DNA of 64,000 bases from UBA11346 sp038060575 (GTDB lineage: Bacteria > Planctomycetota > UBA11346): assembly GCA_964652775.1 (NCBI GenBank), contig CAZZAM010000001.1, forward strand, positions 62,001-126,000, in the 5' to 3' direction. Positions 26,214 through 36,175 of the stretch are shown piece by piece. Both the position numbers and the translations under genes were made by a program. The notes under the pieces were generated by a model. It had not been told where the DNA came from. It was given only the letters and a program-made list of their open reading frames with translations, and did no database searches. Each line of letters starts with the position of its first letter. Within the stretch, counting starts at the first letter, position 1.

Positions 26214-27452
26214 CTACTGCACGCCGCGCAGAATCATGCCGTTGGTGATCTTTTCGAGCGCCAAACAATAGGCGGCCCGGCGCATCGACACGTTGCGCTG
26301 TTTGGCCATGTCGGCGACGCGCACGTAGGACGCTTCAAGCTTTTCGTAGAGCAGATCGTTCACCTGCTTGAGACTCCAGTAGAACCCTTCGCGGTTCTGC
26401 ACCCATTCATAATACGACACGATCACACCACCGGCGTTGGCGAGAATATCGGGGACGACAAACACGCCGCGACTCTGCAGGATCAGATCGGCCTCGGGAT
26501 CAGTCGGTCCGTTCGCTCCTTCAATGACCAGCTTGGCCTTGATCTGATGCGCATTCTTGGCAGTAATGACGCTATCAAGTGCACAGGGAATAAGAATGTC
26601 GCACTGGACGGTGAGCACGTCGGCCAGCACCTCGCCGCCAGGAAATCCGACCACCGTTCCATTGCTTTCGTAATAGGTGAACAGCTCCTTAATGTTGAGA
26701 CCACTCTTGTTGGAGATGTTGCCGCGGGCATCGCCGACCGCGATCACTGTGATACCACGCTCGGCAAGTTCGAGTGCAGCGTAACTGCCCACGTTGCCGA
26801 AACCCTGGATCGCCACTGTGCAGTCCTTCATGCCCAGCTGGCGCACGGCTGCGGCCATCGTGCAGACAACACCGCGGCCCGTTGCCTCTTTGCGCCCAGC
26901 AGAACCGCCGATTTCCAATGGTTTGCCGGTAACAACGCCGCGGGCAACCTCACTATACTTGCGATATTCGTCGTAAATCCAGGCCATTTCGCGAGGTCCA
27001 CTGCCCATGTCGGGGGCGGGAATATCGATGCTGGGTCCGATGTCGTTGCGCAGTCGACTGGTGTACTTGCGCACCAACCGCTCAAGTTCCGACTTACTGA
27101 GCTTGCGCGGGTCAACCGTGATGCCGCCCTTGGCGCCACCGAATGGCACATCCACCAACGCCGTTTTGAGCGTCATCCACAACGCCAACGCCTTGACCTC
27201 CTGGAGGTCAACCGACGGGTGCAGACGGATGCCACCTTTATAAGGCCCCAACACGTCGTTGTGCTGCACGCGGTAAGCCGGAAACACGGCGACGCTGTTA
27301 TCGTCCATCTGCACCGAAGCGCCCAAGGTGACGATCCGGTTAGGGGTCGTCAGACGCTCAACCAATCGCTGGCCAGGATACCGCCTTTCCAGATCCAGCG
27401 TGTCAGCGATTTGTTTGACGAAGCCAATGGCTTTCTCAAGAACGTCGGGCAT
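26214..27452 (-). CDS. gdhA: Glutamate dehydrogenase
   Basis: This 412-residue protein matches the 410-430-residue hexameric catabolic-type enzymes. Motifs are YKGGIRLHPSVD, the catalytic PFGGAKGGITVDPRKLS with its lysine, PAPDMGSG, and the nucleotide-binding GFGNVGSYAALELAERG. It reversibly deaminates glutamate to 2-oxoglutarate and ammonia. Cofactor preference cannot be settled by eye. It is divergent from nagB, with a 178-base shared gap, so nitrogen and amino-sugar metabolism genes face each other. Confidence 0.95.
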   Translation of the reverse strand: MPDVLEKAIGFVKQIADTLDLERRYPGQRLVERLTTPNRIVTLGASVQMDDNSVAVFPAYRVQHNDVLGPYKGGIRLHPSVDLQEVKALALWMTLKTALVDVPFGGAKGGITVDPRKLSKSELERLVRKYTSRLRNDIGPSIDIPAPDMGSGPREMAWIYDEYRKYSEVARGVVTGKPLEIGGSAGRKEATGRGVVCTMAAAVRQLGMKDCTVAIQGFGNVGSYAALELAERGITVIAVGDARGNISNKSGLNIKELFTYYESNGTVVGFPGGEVLADVLTVQCDILIPCALDSVITAKNAHQIKAKLVIEGANGPTDPEADLILQSRGVFVVPDILANAGGVIVSYYEWVQNREGFYWSLKQVNDLLYEKLEASYVRVADMAKQRNVSMRRAAYCLALEKITNGMILRGVQ

Positions 27453-27630
27453 GGCGGTTATCCTCGGTGGCGGAGCCTAGCACTCATGGGGCATCTCGCC
27501 AAGGCTGCGCCCAGGAAGCGTGTTATACGTACTCGATCAGGTTCTAGCGATCATATACGATGGCAGCAGGTGCTTTCCCTCGCCGAAATCAGACGTACAC
27601 GGTGGCTCCGCCCATCGCACTGGAGCTACC

Positions 27631-28392
27631 ATGCGCATCGTCGTTCATCCCGATCCCGCAACTCTTGGCACAGCAGCTGGCACCGAAGCCGGTGACCTCA
27701 TTGCTGCGACCATACGCGCCAACGGCGAAGCGCGCATCGTGATCGCCACCGGCGCCAGCCAATTCGCCACCATTGCCACGCTGGTCGCACGCAAGGACAT
27801 CGACTGGAGTAAAGTCGATTGTTTCCACCTCGACGAGTACATCGGCATCCCCGAGACGCACCCCGCAAGCTTCCGCGGTTACTTGCAGGCGCGCTTCGTC
27901 AGCAAGATCACAGGTCTGCGTTCCTTCCACGGCGTACGTGGTGATAGTGGTGATGCCAAGGCTGAATGCGCGCGTTTGGCCAAGTTGATTCGTACGAAGC
28001 CGATCGATGTTCTCTGCCTCGGCATCGGCGAGAACGGCCATCTGGCGTTCAATGATCCACCAGCCGATTTTACCACCACCGAACCGTACCTGGTCGTCAA
28101 CCTCGATGAAGGTTGCCGCAAGCAGCAACTCGGTGAAGGCTGGTTCCCATCGCTTGAAGCTGTTCCCAAGCAGGCCATCAGCATGTCGATCAACCACATT
28201 CTCTCGGCCAAGGCGCTGGTCGCGTCGGTCCCGGATCAGCGCAAGGCGGCCGCCGTGCAGGGCAGCCTTGAGCAACCAATCTCGCCAACCATGCCCGGCA
28301 CCGCGTTGCGTAAGCACGCGAAATGCAGTCTGCATATCGACAAGGCAGCAGCATCACTGCTCAAGCCATCGACACTGACCGCGAAAGTCTGA
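27631..28392 (+). CDS. nagB: Glucosamine-6-phosphate deaminase
   Basis: This 253-residue protein has NagB family motifs: IATGASQFATIATLV, CFHLDEYIGIPETHPASFRGYL with the active-site Asp, GIGENGHLAFNDPPADF with the catalytic His, and a lysine-rich C-terminus. It converts glucosamine 6-phosphate to fructose 6-phosphate and ammonia. I use ATG 27631 (MRIVVHPD). An upstream in-frame start at 27520 would add residues with no resemblance to the family. One base separates its stop from the nagA-like start, so the two are an operon for N-acetylglucosamine use. Confidence 0.93.
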   Translation: MRIVVHPDPATLGTAAGTEAGDLIAATIRANGEARIVIATGASQFATIATLVARKDIDWSKVDCFHLDEYIGIPETHPASFRGYLQARFVSKITGLRSFHGVRGDSGDAKAECARLAKLIRTKPIDVLCLGIGENGHLAFNDPPADFTTTEPYLVVNLDEGCRKQQLGEGWFPSLEAVPKQAISMSINHILSAKALVASVPDQRKAAAVQGSLEQPISPTMPGTALRKHAKCSLHIDKAAASLLKPSTLTAKV

Positions 28393-28393
28393 T

Positions 28394-29368
28394 ATGGCAC
28401 TGCGTGGTTTTGTCGATCTCCAGGTCAATGGCTTCCGCGATGTCAGTTTCACTGATCCGGAACTGACTGAAGAAGCAACCGTCGTCGCTCTGCGTGGGCT
28501 GATCGCGGACGGCACCGCGATCTACCTGCCGACCGTGACAACCAACCAAGAATCAACTTACGCCCACGTCCTCCCCCTCCTCGCGCGCATCTGCAAGCGC
28601 ACGGAATTCGCCCAGCATATTCCCGGTCTGCATCTGGAGGGACCATTCCTGTGTAAAAGCGATGGGGCCGCTGGTGCGCACAATCCAGCGTGGATGTCCG
28701 CTGGTGACACCGCATACCTTGATCGGCTGCAACGTCTCGCCGCAGGCATGATTCGCCTGATCACCATCGCGCCGGATATCGCCGGGGCGGAGGGCCTGAT
28801 CAGGCACGCGCGCAAATTGGGCATCGTCGTAAGTCTCGGTCACCACCTGGGCACGGCTGGCAACATGGATCGCGCAGCTGTCGCTGGTGCGACCTGCCTC
28901 ACCCATCTCGGCAATGGCCTGCCCCACCTCATCAATCGGCACCTCAATCCGCTGATCGAAGGCATGGCCGATGACCGCTACATCGCGATGATTATCGGCG
29001 ACGGTCACCATGTGCCGTGGAGTTTGGTGAAAACCATTCTCGCCGCAAAGGGCCTCGAGCGCTGTGCCTTGGTCAGCGACGCGTCCTGTCTCGCCGGCAT
29101 GCCGCCCGGCACCTATCAGCGTTTCGGCGCAACCGCAGTCATCGATCCGAACGGTCGACTGTACACGCCTGCAACCGGTTATTTATGGGGTTCGTCGTAC
29201 ACGATCCGAAAAGTGGTGAATGCGACACAAGCAGCGCTCAAGCTGGACGATCAAACCATGCATCGTTTAGCGGTCGTTAACCCGCTCAAGCTTATCGGCC
29301 TGCCGGTGCCAACGGATCTGCAGCCACTGGCGCGTGCGGCCGACGGCGCGTATGTGCCAATATCATAA
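28394..29368 (+). CDS. nagA: N-acetylglucosamine-6-phosphate deacetylase-like amidohydrolase
   Basis: This 324-residue TIM-barrel amidohydrolase shows FVDLQVNG, HLEGPFL (metal-ligand Glu), SLGHH and THLGNGL (metal-ligand His pair), IGDGHHV and VSDA (catalytic Asp). NagA removes acetate from N-acetylglucosamine 6-phosphate, feeding NagB immediately upstream. The protein is shorter than typical NagA (about 380-400) because the N-terminal beta-sandwich strands are missing; it starts almost directly at the first barrel strand. Activity on a related acyl sugar is possible. Its stop codon lies at the edge of the 29367-29470 inverted repeat. Confidence 0.82.
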   Translation: MALRGFVDLQVNGFRDVSFTDPELTEEATVVALRGLIADGTAIYLPTVTTNQESTYAHVLPLLARICKRTEFAQHIPGLHLEGPFLCKSDGAAGAHNPAWMSAGDTAYLDRLQRLAAGMIRLITIAPDIAGAEGLIRHARKLGIVVSLGHHLGTAGNMDRAAVAGATCLTHLGNGLPHLINRHLNPLIEGMADDRYIAMIIGDGHHVPWSLVKTILAAKGLERCALVSDASCLAGMPPGTYQRFGATAVIDPNGRLYTPATGYLWGSSYTIRKVVNATQAALKLDDQTMHRLAVVNPLKLIGLPVPTDLQPLARAADGAYVPIS

Positions 29369-29470
29369 TGCCAAATGCTGGAATGCTGGAATGCTGGAAT
29401 GTTCGCAGCTTGGTTCACTGCATTGAGCCTTGGCTCGTCTCAATATTCCAGCATTCCAGCATTTGGCATT
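29367..29470. repeat. 26-bp perfect inverted repeat of GCTGGAAT octamers (locus 2)
   Basis: The left arm begins at 29367 with AATGCCAAATGCTGGAAT and adds two more octamers to 29400. The right arm at 29445-29470 is the exact complement of 29367-29392. The spacer is about 44-52 bases. The left arm overlaps the last bases of the nagA stop. The unit matches locus 1 at 439-594, including the terminal AATGCC. Confidence 0.85.
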
Positions 29471-29492
29471 CTATAATTCTCCGGAGTTCTCC

Positions 29493-31859
29493 ATGACCGA
29501 GCCCGCCTTCTTCACCGCCCACCGCCGTGGTGCGCCGTGGCGTGAACGTGCCGCCTGGCCATTCGCTTGGGTAACTGGCGACGAAGTTCCCCCGACCGTC
29601 GGCGCGTTTCGCCTGCGTTTTTCCAGTCCGACAGCCGAAAACCTGCGCCTGATCGTTACTGCTGATGAGCGTTATCGGCTGTATCTCGATGGACAGTTAG
29701 TCCGCTCTGGCCCCGAGATCGGAACGCGTTGGCGTTGGCAAGCTGACTCCATTGAGCTGGATCTCGCTGCGGGTGAACATCAGTTGCTGGCAATTGTTTG
29801 GTCGACCGGTCACGAGCGCGGCGATTTTTCCACCGACGGAATTTCGCACAGTTTTGCATTGGGCGTTGACGGCCCAGCCAATCCACGCCTGGCGACCGGT
29901 ACCGCTGCATGGGAATGGCATCACTTGCCTGGCTACACCTTCATCAAATCGCCGCTGTCGCGCTGGTGCGTCCCCGATGTGCACCGGGATGCGACCAAGA
30001 CCGATTGGAGCGTCGAGGTCGGTGCCGGTGATGGATGGCGTCCGGTCCGTGTGGTCTCGCCAGTGCAGCATGTAGCCGACGTCGGCGCTGCCCCGGCGCG
30101 CTACGTCGAAGTCGGTGCCCTGCCGCCGCCGCTGCATCGCCGCTGGAACTCGCTCCGCGTTCGCCACGCCGAATTGCTACCGCTCGGCAGCGATCGCACC
30201 AAGGTGCCACTCACTGCCAACGATCCTAGCTCGGCCGCGCGTTGGACGGAAGCAATCACCACTGGATCAACCTTGACCGTACCGCCACGCACGATGCTTC
30301 GCGTGGTGATGGACTGCGACGATTACGTGACCGCGTGGCCAGAATTCACCGCTGGTGGCGCAGGGGCAACCGTGGTGGTCGAATGGATGGAGGCACTGTC
30401 GCTGAATCCGGTGACCGAACCCACGATGGTCAAAGGCAATCGCAATGAGATCACTGGCCGATACGCCTTTGGTTTGGCCGATCACATCCGCTGTGATGCG
30501 ACTCCGCGCTGGTGGCGTCCGTTATTCTGGCGCGCTGGCCGTTTCATCATCATCACCATCTCGACGGATGCTGCGCCCGCGACGTTCAGCGGTCTCACGC
30601 TCTACGAGGATCGCTACCCGCTTGAGCAGGAAGCGACCATCGACGTTGCTCATCCGGGTTTGACCCGCGCCTTTCCGATCTGCCTACGCACCCTGCAAAC
30701 TAACGCGCACGATCTGTTCAGCGATACGCCGTACTACGAACGCCTGCAGTACATGGGCGACACGCGCATCGATTGCCTGATCAACTACGTGTTGTGTCGT
30801 GATCGCCGCCTGCCGGTGAAAGTTCTGCGCATGGTTGATTCCCAACGCATGCCGGATGGCTTGACGGTAAGCCGTTGTCCGACGCGAGTTATTCAGGTTA
30901 TTCCGCCATTTTCACTGTGGTACATTGGCATGGCCCATGACCACCTGTGGTGGAATGGGAATCACCAGGTGATCCGCAATCTCATGCCGGGCATTCGCGG
31001 CGTCATCGAGGCATTCTTAATCAACCGCCGCGATGATGGCACGATCGGGTTTATGGAAGGCTGGAACTTCACCGATTGGGTCAGCAATTTCCCCGAAGGC
31101 GAAGTCCCCGGGACCAGCACCGGCTCTAGCCACTCCAGTTTACAATTGTTGATGGCACTCGCGTGGGTCGAAGATCTCGAAACCGCTTTCGGCGAAGTGG
31201 AGATGGCCGCGCGCTGCCGCCGTCTGCGCACTGAAGTTACACGTGGCATCGAAACCGTGTTCTGGAATGAAGCGCGCGGTGCCTGGGCCGATGACCGCGC
31301 TCATACGTCGTTCTCGCAGCACGCACAGGCTTTGGCCGCGTTGTGTCCCGATCTCTCAGCAACTAAACGCGAACGCGGACTCACGTGTTTGCGTAACGAC
31401 CGCACACTCGCACCCGCCTCGGTGTACTTCTCGCATTACTTAATGGAGGCCTGGGCAGCGACTGGCGACGGGCAGAGCATCGCCGATGCGTTCGGCTTCT
31501 GGGCTGCGCTTCCCGATCAGGGATTCAAAACGCTGCCGGAACACCCCGAGCCGAGTCGCTCAGATTGTCACGCGTGGGGCGCTCATCCGCTGTACCACAC
31601 CGTCGCATCGATTGCTGGTATTCGTCCCAGCGCACCCGGATTTAAGCGCGTGCGCGTGGCACCGTGCCTCGGCGCGATTCCCTCGGTGCATGTGCGCATT
31701 CCGCACCCTGACGGCGGATGGATCGCCGCGAGCCTGAACGCTGCGAACGGCAGCCTTCACGGCACGATCACGCTGCCGACTGGCATCACCGGCAACCTGG
31801 TGTGGAAGCAGCACGAGATCGCACTCAAAAATGGTGAGAACGCGATCGCAATAGACTAA
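29493..31859 (+). CDS. GH78-like (alpha-L-rhamnosidase-type) six-hairpin glycosidase, copy A
   Basis: This 788-residue protein has N-terminal beta-domains (YRLYLDGQLVRSGPEIGTRWRWQ is typical of rhamnosidase N-terminal domains). An (alpha/alpha)6 catalytic domain follows, with DLFSDTPYYERLQYMGDTR at about 407-425 and GWNFTDW further on, where GH78 enzymes place catalytic acids. There is no signal peptide, so it is probably cytoplasmic and acts on imported oligosaccharides. Start ATG 29493 has GGAG seven bases upstream; a start at 29430 would run into the inverted repeat. A close paralogue follows after 64 bases. Substrate is inferred from family only. Confidence 0.78.
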   Translation: MTEPAFFTAHRRGAPWRERAAWPFAWVTGDEVPPTVGAFRLRFSSPTAENLRLIVTADERYRLYLDGQLVRSGPEIGTRWRWQADSIELDLAAGEHQLLAIVWSTGHERGDFSTDGISHSFALGVDGPANPRLATGTAAWEWHHLPGYTFIKSPLSRWCVPDVHRDATKTDWSVEVGAGDGWRPVRVVSPVQHVADVGAAPARYVEVGALPPPLHRRWNSLRVRHAELLPLGSDRTKVPLTANDPSSAARWTEAITTGSTLTVPPRTMLRVVMDCDDYVTAWPEFTAGGAGATVVVEWMEALSLNPVTEPTMVKGNRNEITGRYAFGLADHIRCDATPRWWRPLFWRAGRFIIITISTDAAPATFSGLTLYEDRYPLEQEATIDVAHPGLTRAFPICLRTLQTNAHDLFSDTPYYERLQYMGDTRIDCLINYVLCRDRRLPVKVLRMVDSQRMPDGLTVSRCPTRVIQVIPPFSLWYIGMAHDHLWWNGNHQVIRNLMPGIRGVIEAFLINRRDDGTIGFMEGWNFTDWVSNFPEGEVPGTSTGSSHSSLQLLMALAWVEDLETAFGEVEMAARCRRLRTEVTRGIETVFWNEARGAWADDRAHTSFSQHAQALAALCPDLSATKRERGLTCLRNDRTLAPASVYFSHYLMEAWAATGDGQSIADAFGFWAALPDQGFKTLPEHPEPSRSDCHAWGAHPLYHTVASIAGIRPSAPGFKRVRVAPCLGAIPSVHVRIPHPDGGWIAASLNAANGSLHGTITLPTGITGNLVWKQHEIALKNGENAIAID

Positions 31860-31923
31860 TTCTACTGGCATTGTCAGCACGTCGAGGCGTCTAGCATGCC
31901 GCTTTCCAACGTGGAGCGCGCCC

Positions 31924-34287
31924 ATGTCAGAACCCGCATCATTCCTCGCCCATCGCCGGTCAGCTCCATGGATCACCCGCGCTGCGTGGCCATTCGCCTG
32001 GATTACTGGCACACAGGCTCCACCAACGGTTGATGCGTTCCGTCTGAACTTCACCAGTGCAACCAACGAGCAGGTGCGTTTGGTCGTTACGGCGGACGAG
32101 CACTATCGACTCTACCTGGATGGAAAGCTCGTTCGCTCCGGTCCGGAAATCGGCACGCGTTGGCGCTGGCAGGCCGACGCCATCGAATTGGAACTGAGCG
32201 CCGGTACACACCAGTTGCTCGCCATCGTCTGGTCGGTTGACAAAGACAACGGCGAATACGCGATGGATGGCATCGCGCACGGCTTTGCGCTCGGCGTCGA
32301 TGGCGAAGCTAATCCGCGCTTCGCAACCGGAACGGCAGCGTGGGAGTGGCACTCATTGCCCGGTTATACCTTTCGCAAATCGCCGCTCGCGCATTGGACC
32401 GTTCCCGATGTGCACCGCGATGCGTCAGCCACCGACTGGTCGGCAGAAATCGGCCAAGGCACCGGCTGGGCACCAGCGCGCGTCGGATCGCCGGTCCATC
32501 ATCAGGCGGACGTCGAAGCCTTCCCAGCCCGCTTCGTCGAAGTTGGTGAATTACCCGCGCCAATCCATCGCCCCTGGACATCGTTCACCGTCCGTCACGC
32601 CGAGGTACTGCAGCCCGGCATTGATCGCAACGCTACACCGCTGGGTACGAACAACGCAGCGTTAGTCACGCAATGCGCCAGCATGCTGACCGGGGCCACA
32701 CCACTCGTCGTTCCGCCACGCACCACCATCCGCTATATTATCGACTGCGACAATTACGTGACCGCATGGCCCGAGTTCACGGCGAGCGGGAACGGGGCAA
32801 CCATCATCACTGAATGGGCGGAGTCGCTCTTTGTGCGACCAGCAGGTGATCCGCACCAAGACAAAGGAAACCGCAACGACGTGGCTGGCCGTTATGCGTT
32901 CGGCATTGGTGATCGTGTCTGCTGCGATGCTACGTCCCACCATTGGCGACCACTGTACTGGCGCTCGGGACGCTACCTGATCCTGACTATCTCGACCGCC
33001 GACGCAGCGGCGACACTGAGCAACTTCATGTTGTTTGAAGATCGCTACCCACTCGAGCAGGAATCCACCATCGCGCTCGCCCACGAAGGACTGACACGCG
33101 CCTTCCCGCTCTGCCTGCGTGCCCTGCAAGTCAACGCCCACGATCTCTTCAGCGATACGCCGTACTACGAACGCATGCAGTACATCGGCGACACGCGCAT
33201 CGATTGCTTGGTCAACTTTGTCATCAGTCGCAATCGCCACCTGACCAGCAAAGCGTTGCGTATGATCGACTCGCAACGCGTACCAAGCGGCCTGACCACC
33301 GGCCGTTGTCCAACGCGGAATATGCAGGTTATACCGCCATTCTCGCTGTGGTACGTTGGCATGGTCCATGACCACCTCTGGTGGAACGGAAACGCCGCAC
33401 TAATTCAGGACCTCATGCCCGGTGTGCGCGCCATCCTGGAAGCGTTCCTGCGCAAACGCCGAACGGACGGCACGATTGGCCACATCGAAGGCTGGAACTT
33501 CACTGATTGGACACGTGGATTTTCCTTCGGTGAAGTGCTGGGAACCAAAGACGGATCGAGCCATGCGAGTCTGCAAGTATTGATGGCGCTGAAGCAGGTT
33601 GAAGAATTGGAGACTGCCTTTGGAGAAAGTGAATTCGCCGCCCGTTGCCGTCGTCAACGCAGCGAACTCGCGCGTGCACTCACGGCTATATTCTGGAGCG
33701 AACAACACGGTAGATGGGCCGATGATCGTGAACACTTATCGTTCTCACAGCATGCACAGGCTCTCGCTGCGTTGTGTCCAGATCTCGACGCTGACAAACG
33801 TAAACGCGGCCTAAGCACACTGCGCACCGATCCTACCCTCGCCCAAGCCACAATTTATTTCACACATTATCTCATGGAGGCCTGGGCAGCGACTGGCGAT
33901 GAACAGAGTATCGCGGACGCGCTGGCGTTCTGGAGCTGGCTACCTCATCAGGGTTTTAAAGCGCTGCCCGAATCACCTGAGCCGAGTCGTTCCGACTGCC
34001 ACGCCTGGGGCGCGCATCCGATCTATCATACGGTGGCGTCCATCGCTGGCATCCGTCCCGCTGCGCCGGGATTCAAGCGCGTGCGCGTGGCCCCGTGCCT
34101 GGGCGCAATTCCATCGGTGAACGTGCGCATCCCGCATCCGGATGGCGACTGGATAGCCGCGACACTGCAGACCACCGACGGACGACTGCGTGGCAGCATC
34201 ACGCTACCGGCTGGCATCACCGGCAGCATCGTCTGGAAACAGAACGAATCGACCATGAAACCAGGCGTAAATCAGATTGCTCTGTAA
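31924..34287 (+). CDS. GH78-like six-hairpin glycosidase, copy B
   Basis: This 787-residue protein aligns with copy A along its whole length without large gaps, including RSGPEIGTRWRWQAD, DLFSDTPYYERMQYIGDTR (again at about 407) and GWNFTDW. Some DNA stretches are nearly identical, for example around 33141-33190 against 30711-30760. Like copy A it lacks a signal peptide. GGAG lies seven bases before the ATG. Both catalytic-region acids appear kept, so the pair may have diverged in linkage or substrate preference. It precedes the heparinase-like gene by 24 bases, forming one transcription unit. Confidence 0.78.
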   Translation: MSEPASFLAHRRSAPWITRAAWPFAWITGTQAPPTVDAFRLNFTSATNEQVRLVVTADEHYRLYLDGKLVRSGPEIGTRWRWQADAIELELSAGTHQLLAIVWSVDKDNGEYAMDGIAHGFALGVDGEANPRFATGTAAWEWHSLPGYTFRKSPLAHWTVPDVHRDASATDWSAEIGQGTGWAPARVGSPVHHQADVEAFPARFVEVGELPAPIHRPWTSFTVRHAEVLQPGIDRNATPLGTNNAALVTQCASMLTGATPLVVPPRTTIRYIIDCDNYVTAWPEFTASGNGATIITEWAESLFVRPAGDPHQDKGNRNDVAGRYAFGIGDRVCCDATSHHWRPLYWRSGRYLILTISTADAAATLSNFMLFEDRYPLEQESTIALAHEGLTRAFPLCLRALQVNAHDLFSDTPYYERMQYIGDTRIDCLVNFVISRNRHLTSKALRMIDSQRVPSGLTTGRCPTRNMQVIPPFSLWYVGMVHDHLWWNGNAALIQDLMPGVRAILEAFLRKRRTDGTIGHIEGWNFTDWTRGFSFGEVLGTKDGSSHASLQVLMALKQVEELETAFGESEFAARCRRQRSELARALTAIFWSEQHGRWADDREHLSFSQHAQALAALCPDLDADKRKRGLSTLRTDPTLAQATIYFTHYLMEAWAATGDEQSIADALAFWSWLPHQGFKALPESPEPSRSDCHAWGAHPIYHTVASIAGIRPAAPGFKRVRVAPCLGAIPSVNVRIPHPDGDWIAATLQTTDGRLRGSITLPAGITGSIVWKQNESTMKPGVNQIAL

Positions 34288-34311
34288 CCACCACTCCTAG
34301 GAGATGACGCG

Positions 34312-36156
34312 ATGGACCTACATGAACGCTGGACTCCGGACACGCTGGCCGATGCCTTCGCCCGCCATGGCACTCAGCCGTTTCCACTTACTGCGCTGCC
34401 ATCCACACCAGCGGCGCGCAAACGACTGGACGCCATCGTAGCCCAGGCGCGCGCAACCATAAGCGAGCCGTGGCCATCTTTAACCACCGCAAGTTATCTG
34501 CGCTATTTCCGCGATGGCGACCGGTCTGAATTCGAAGCGGTGTACTTCAATCGTAGGCGTCGTTTGGGCGCGATCGCTTTGGCTGCCGCCACCACCGGCG
34601 AAGCCGCTTTCATCACCGCCATGGCCGATGGCGTGTGGCTGATCTGCGAGGAATCGACCTGGTGTCTTCCTGCGCATGTCCGCCTCGATGGCCCTGCAAG
34701 TGAGCCATCACGCCTGCCGAGTAGCGATACGCCTGGCCTCTACATCGATCTCTTCAACTGTGAAACCGGATTCCTACTCGCCGAACTCTGCCAGCTGCAG
34801 GCCTCGGCACTCGCCGCGATCGATCCACGGATTGTCGAACGGGCACGCTGCGAAATCCGCCGTCGCCTCATTGATCCGATACTCGCGGGAGCCACACCTC
34901 GCTGGACGACTGCTCCCAACAACGCCAGCAACTGGGCGCCCTGGTGCGCGTCATCACTGATTGCTGCCGCTGGATTCGCGTGCGCCAATGAACCTGCTAT
35001 GTGGGGGCGCTTGGTTCATCGCATGCTTGGCGTGGTGGATCATTATGTGAACGTTCAAGGCGCTGATGGCGGCTGCGACGAGGGCGTGATGTATTGGAAC
35101 GTCGCTGGCGGCTGCGTCGTGCGTGCTCTAGAAGAAGTCCGCGTCCGTACCGGCGGCATCGTGGATGGGTGGTCTGATGCTAAACTCCGCGAAATCATGC
35201 GCTTTCCGACACGTATGCACCTGGGCAACTGTTGGTTCCCGGCTTTTGCCGATTGCAATGCGCGAGTGCGCCTTGCTGGTGGCGTGCTTGCACGTGCTGC
35301 TGAACGCGTTGGTGCACTAGAACTCAATGCGCTTGCATGGACGATGTCTGATCCGGCCCAGGAAATGTATATCAATGGGAATGGTGTTGGTGATCTCTTA
35401 CAGATGCAATTGCGCAATCTGTTCTGGCTTGATGCGACTGCACCATCCTCTGCACCAGCGCTTGTCGATGCCTGGCTGCCCGATCTCCAAGTCATGGTCG
35501 CCCACGCAGCGGGAACGTCGTTGGCTGTCAAAGGCGGACATAACCGGGAAAACCACAATCACTGCGATATCGGTCAGTTTGTGATTCACCGCAACGGACA
35601 TCCGATGCTAGTTGATGCTGGACGTGGTGACTACACCGCACAAACCTTTGGCCCCAAACGCTACGAACTGTGGTGGACGCGTGGTTCTGGCCATGCCGTT
35701 CCCCAGATTGACGGCTACGAGCAAATCGTCGGTCGAGAGCACGCTGCACGCGCCGTGTCTCACCAGGAAGACAGCCGTTACTCTAGCATGACCATGGATC
35801 TCGCTGCCTGTTATGCTGCCACAGCCAACCTGCGTTCCCTCATCAGAACCGTCACGCTGCAACGAACTGACGGCACCGTTCGTTTGGTCGATCGTGTCGA
35901 TGCCGGCAAGAGCGTGCTCTACCTTCTATCGTTATTGACCCCAACCGAGCCGAAGGCGGACGGAAATGGCGGATGGATTATCGAGAACGCAGGACAACGC
36001 ATGCGCATCAGCGGATCTGCAGCCCTGAATGCGCAACGGAGCGCGGCCGAATTGGACAGTACCTTGCGCCATACGTGGAGCGAACTGTGGCGATTGACCT
36101 GGAGCGGCACACTCGCAGCCGGCGCATCAGCTGAGATCACGATCGTCAGCGCCTGA
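34312..36156 (+). CDS. Heparinase II/III-family polysaccharide lyase-like protein
   Basis: This 614-residue protein has an N-terminal alpha/alpha toroid with NNASNWAPWCASSL (about 203-216) and DEGVMYWNVAGG (about 256-267). A C-terminal beta-sandwich domain carries the family hallmark GGHNRENHNHCDIGQF at 408-423. Such enzymes cleave uronic-acid polysaccharides by beta-elimination, leaving unsaturated uronyl ends. No signal peptide is visible, so it probably acts on imported oligosaccharides. AGGAG lies upstream of the ATG. Last gene of the plus-strand GH78-like run. The exact PL family and substrate are open. Confidence 0.8.
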   Translation: MDLHERWTPDTLADAFARHGTQPFPLTALPSTPAARKRLDAIVAQARATISEPWPSLTTASYLRYFRDGDRSEFEAVYFNRRRRLGAIALAAATTGEAAFITAMADGVWLICEESTWCLPAHVRLDGPASEPSRLPSSDTPGLYIDLFNCETGFLLAELCQLQASALAAIDPRIVERARCEIRRRLIDPILAGATPRWTTAPNNASNWAPWCASSLIAAAGFACANEPAMWGRLVHRMLGVVDHYVNVQGADGGCDEGVMYWNVAGGCVVRALEEVRVRTGGIVDGWSDAKLREIMRFPTRMHLGNCWFPAFADCNARVRLAGGVLARAAERVGALELNALAWTMSDPAQEMYINGNGVGDLLQMQLRNLFWLDATAPSSAPALVDAWLPDLQVMVAHAAGTSLAVKGGHNRENHNHCDIGQFVIHRNGHPMLVDAGRGDYTAQTFGPKRYELWWTRGSGHAVPQIDGYEQIVGREHAARAVSHQEDSRYSSMTMDLAACYAATANLRSLIRTVTLQRTDGTVRLVDRVDAGKSVLYLLSLLTPTEPKADGNGGWIIENAGQRMRISGSAALNAQRSAAELDSTLRHTWSELWRLTWSGTLAAGASAEITIVSA

Positions 36157-36175
36157 CCCGGCTCAGCAGCGTAGA

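Noticed and set aside
26187..27695. 502-codon open frame on the plus strand opposite gdhA
   Set aside because: It is the complement of gdhA; the minus strand carries all glutamate dehydrogenase motifs and the plus translation is histidine-rich and unlike a protein family.
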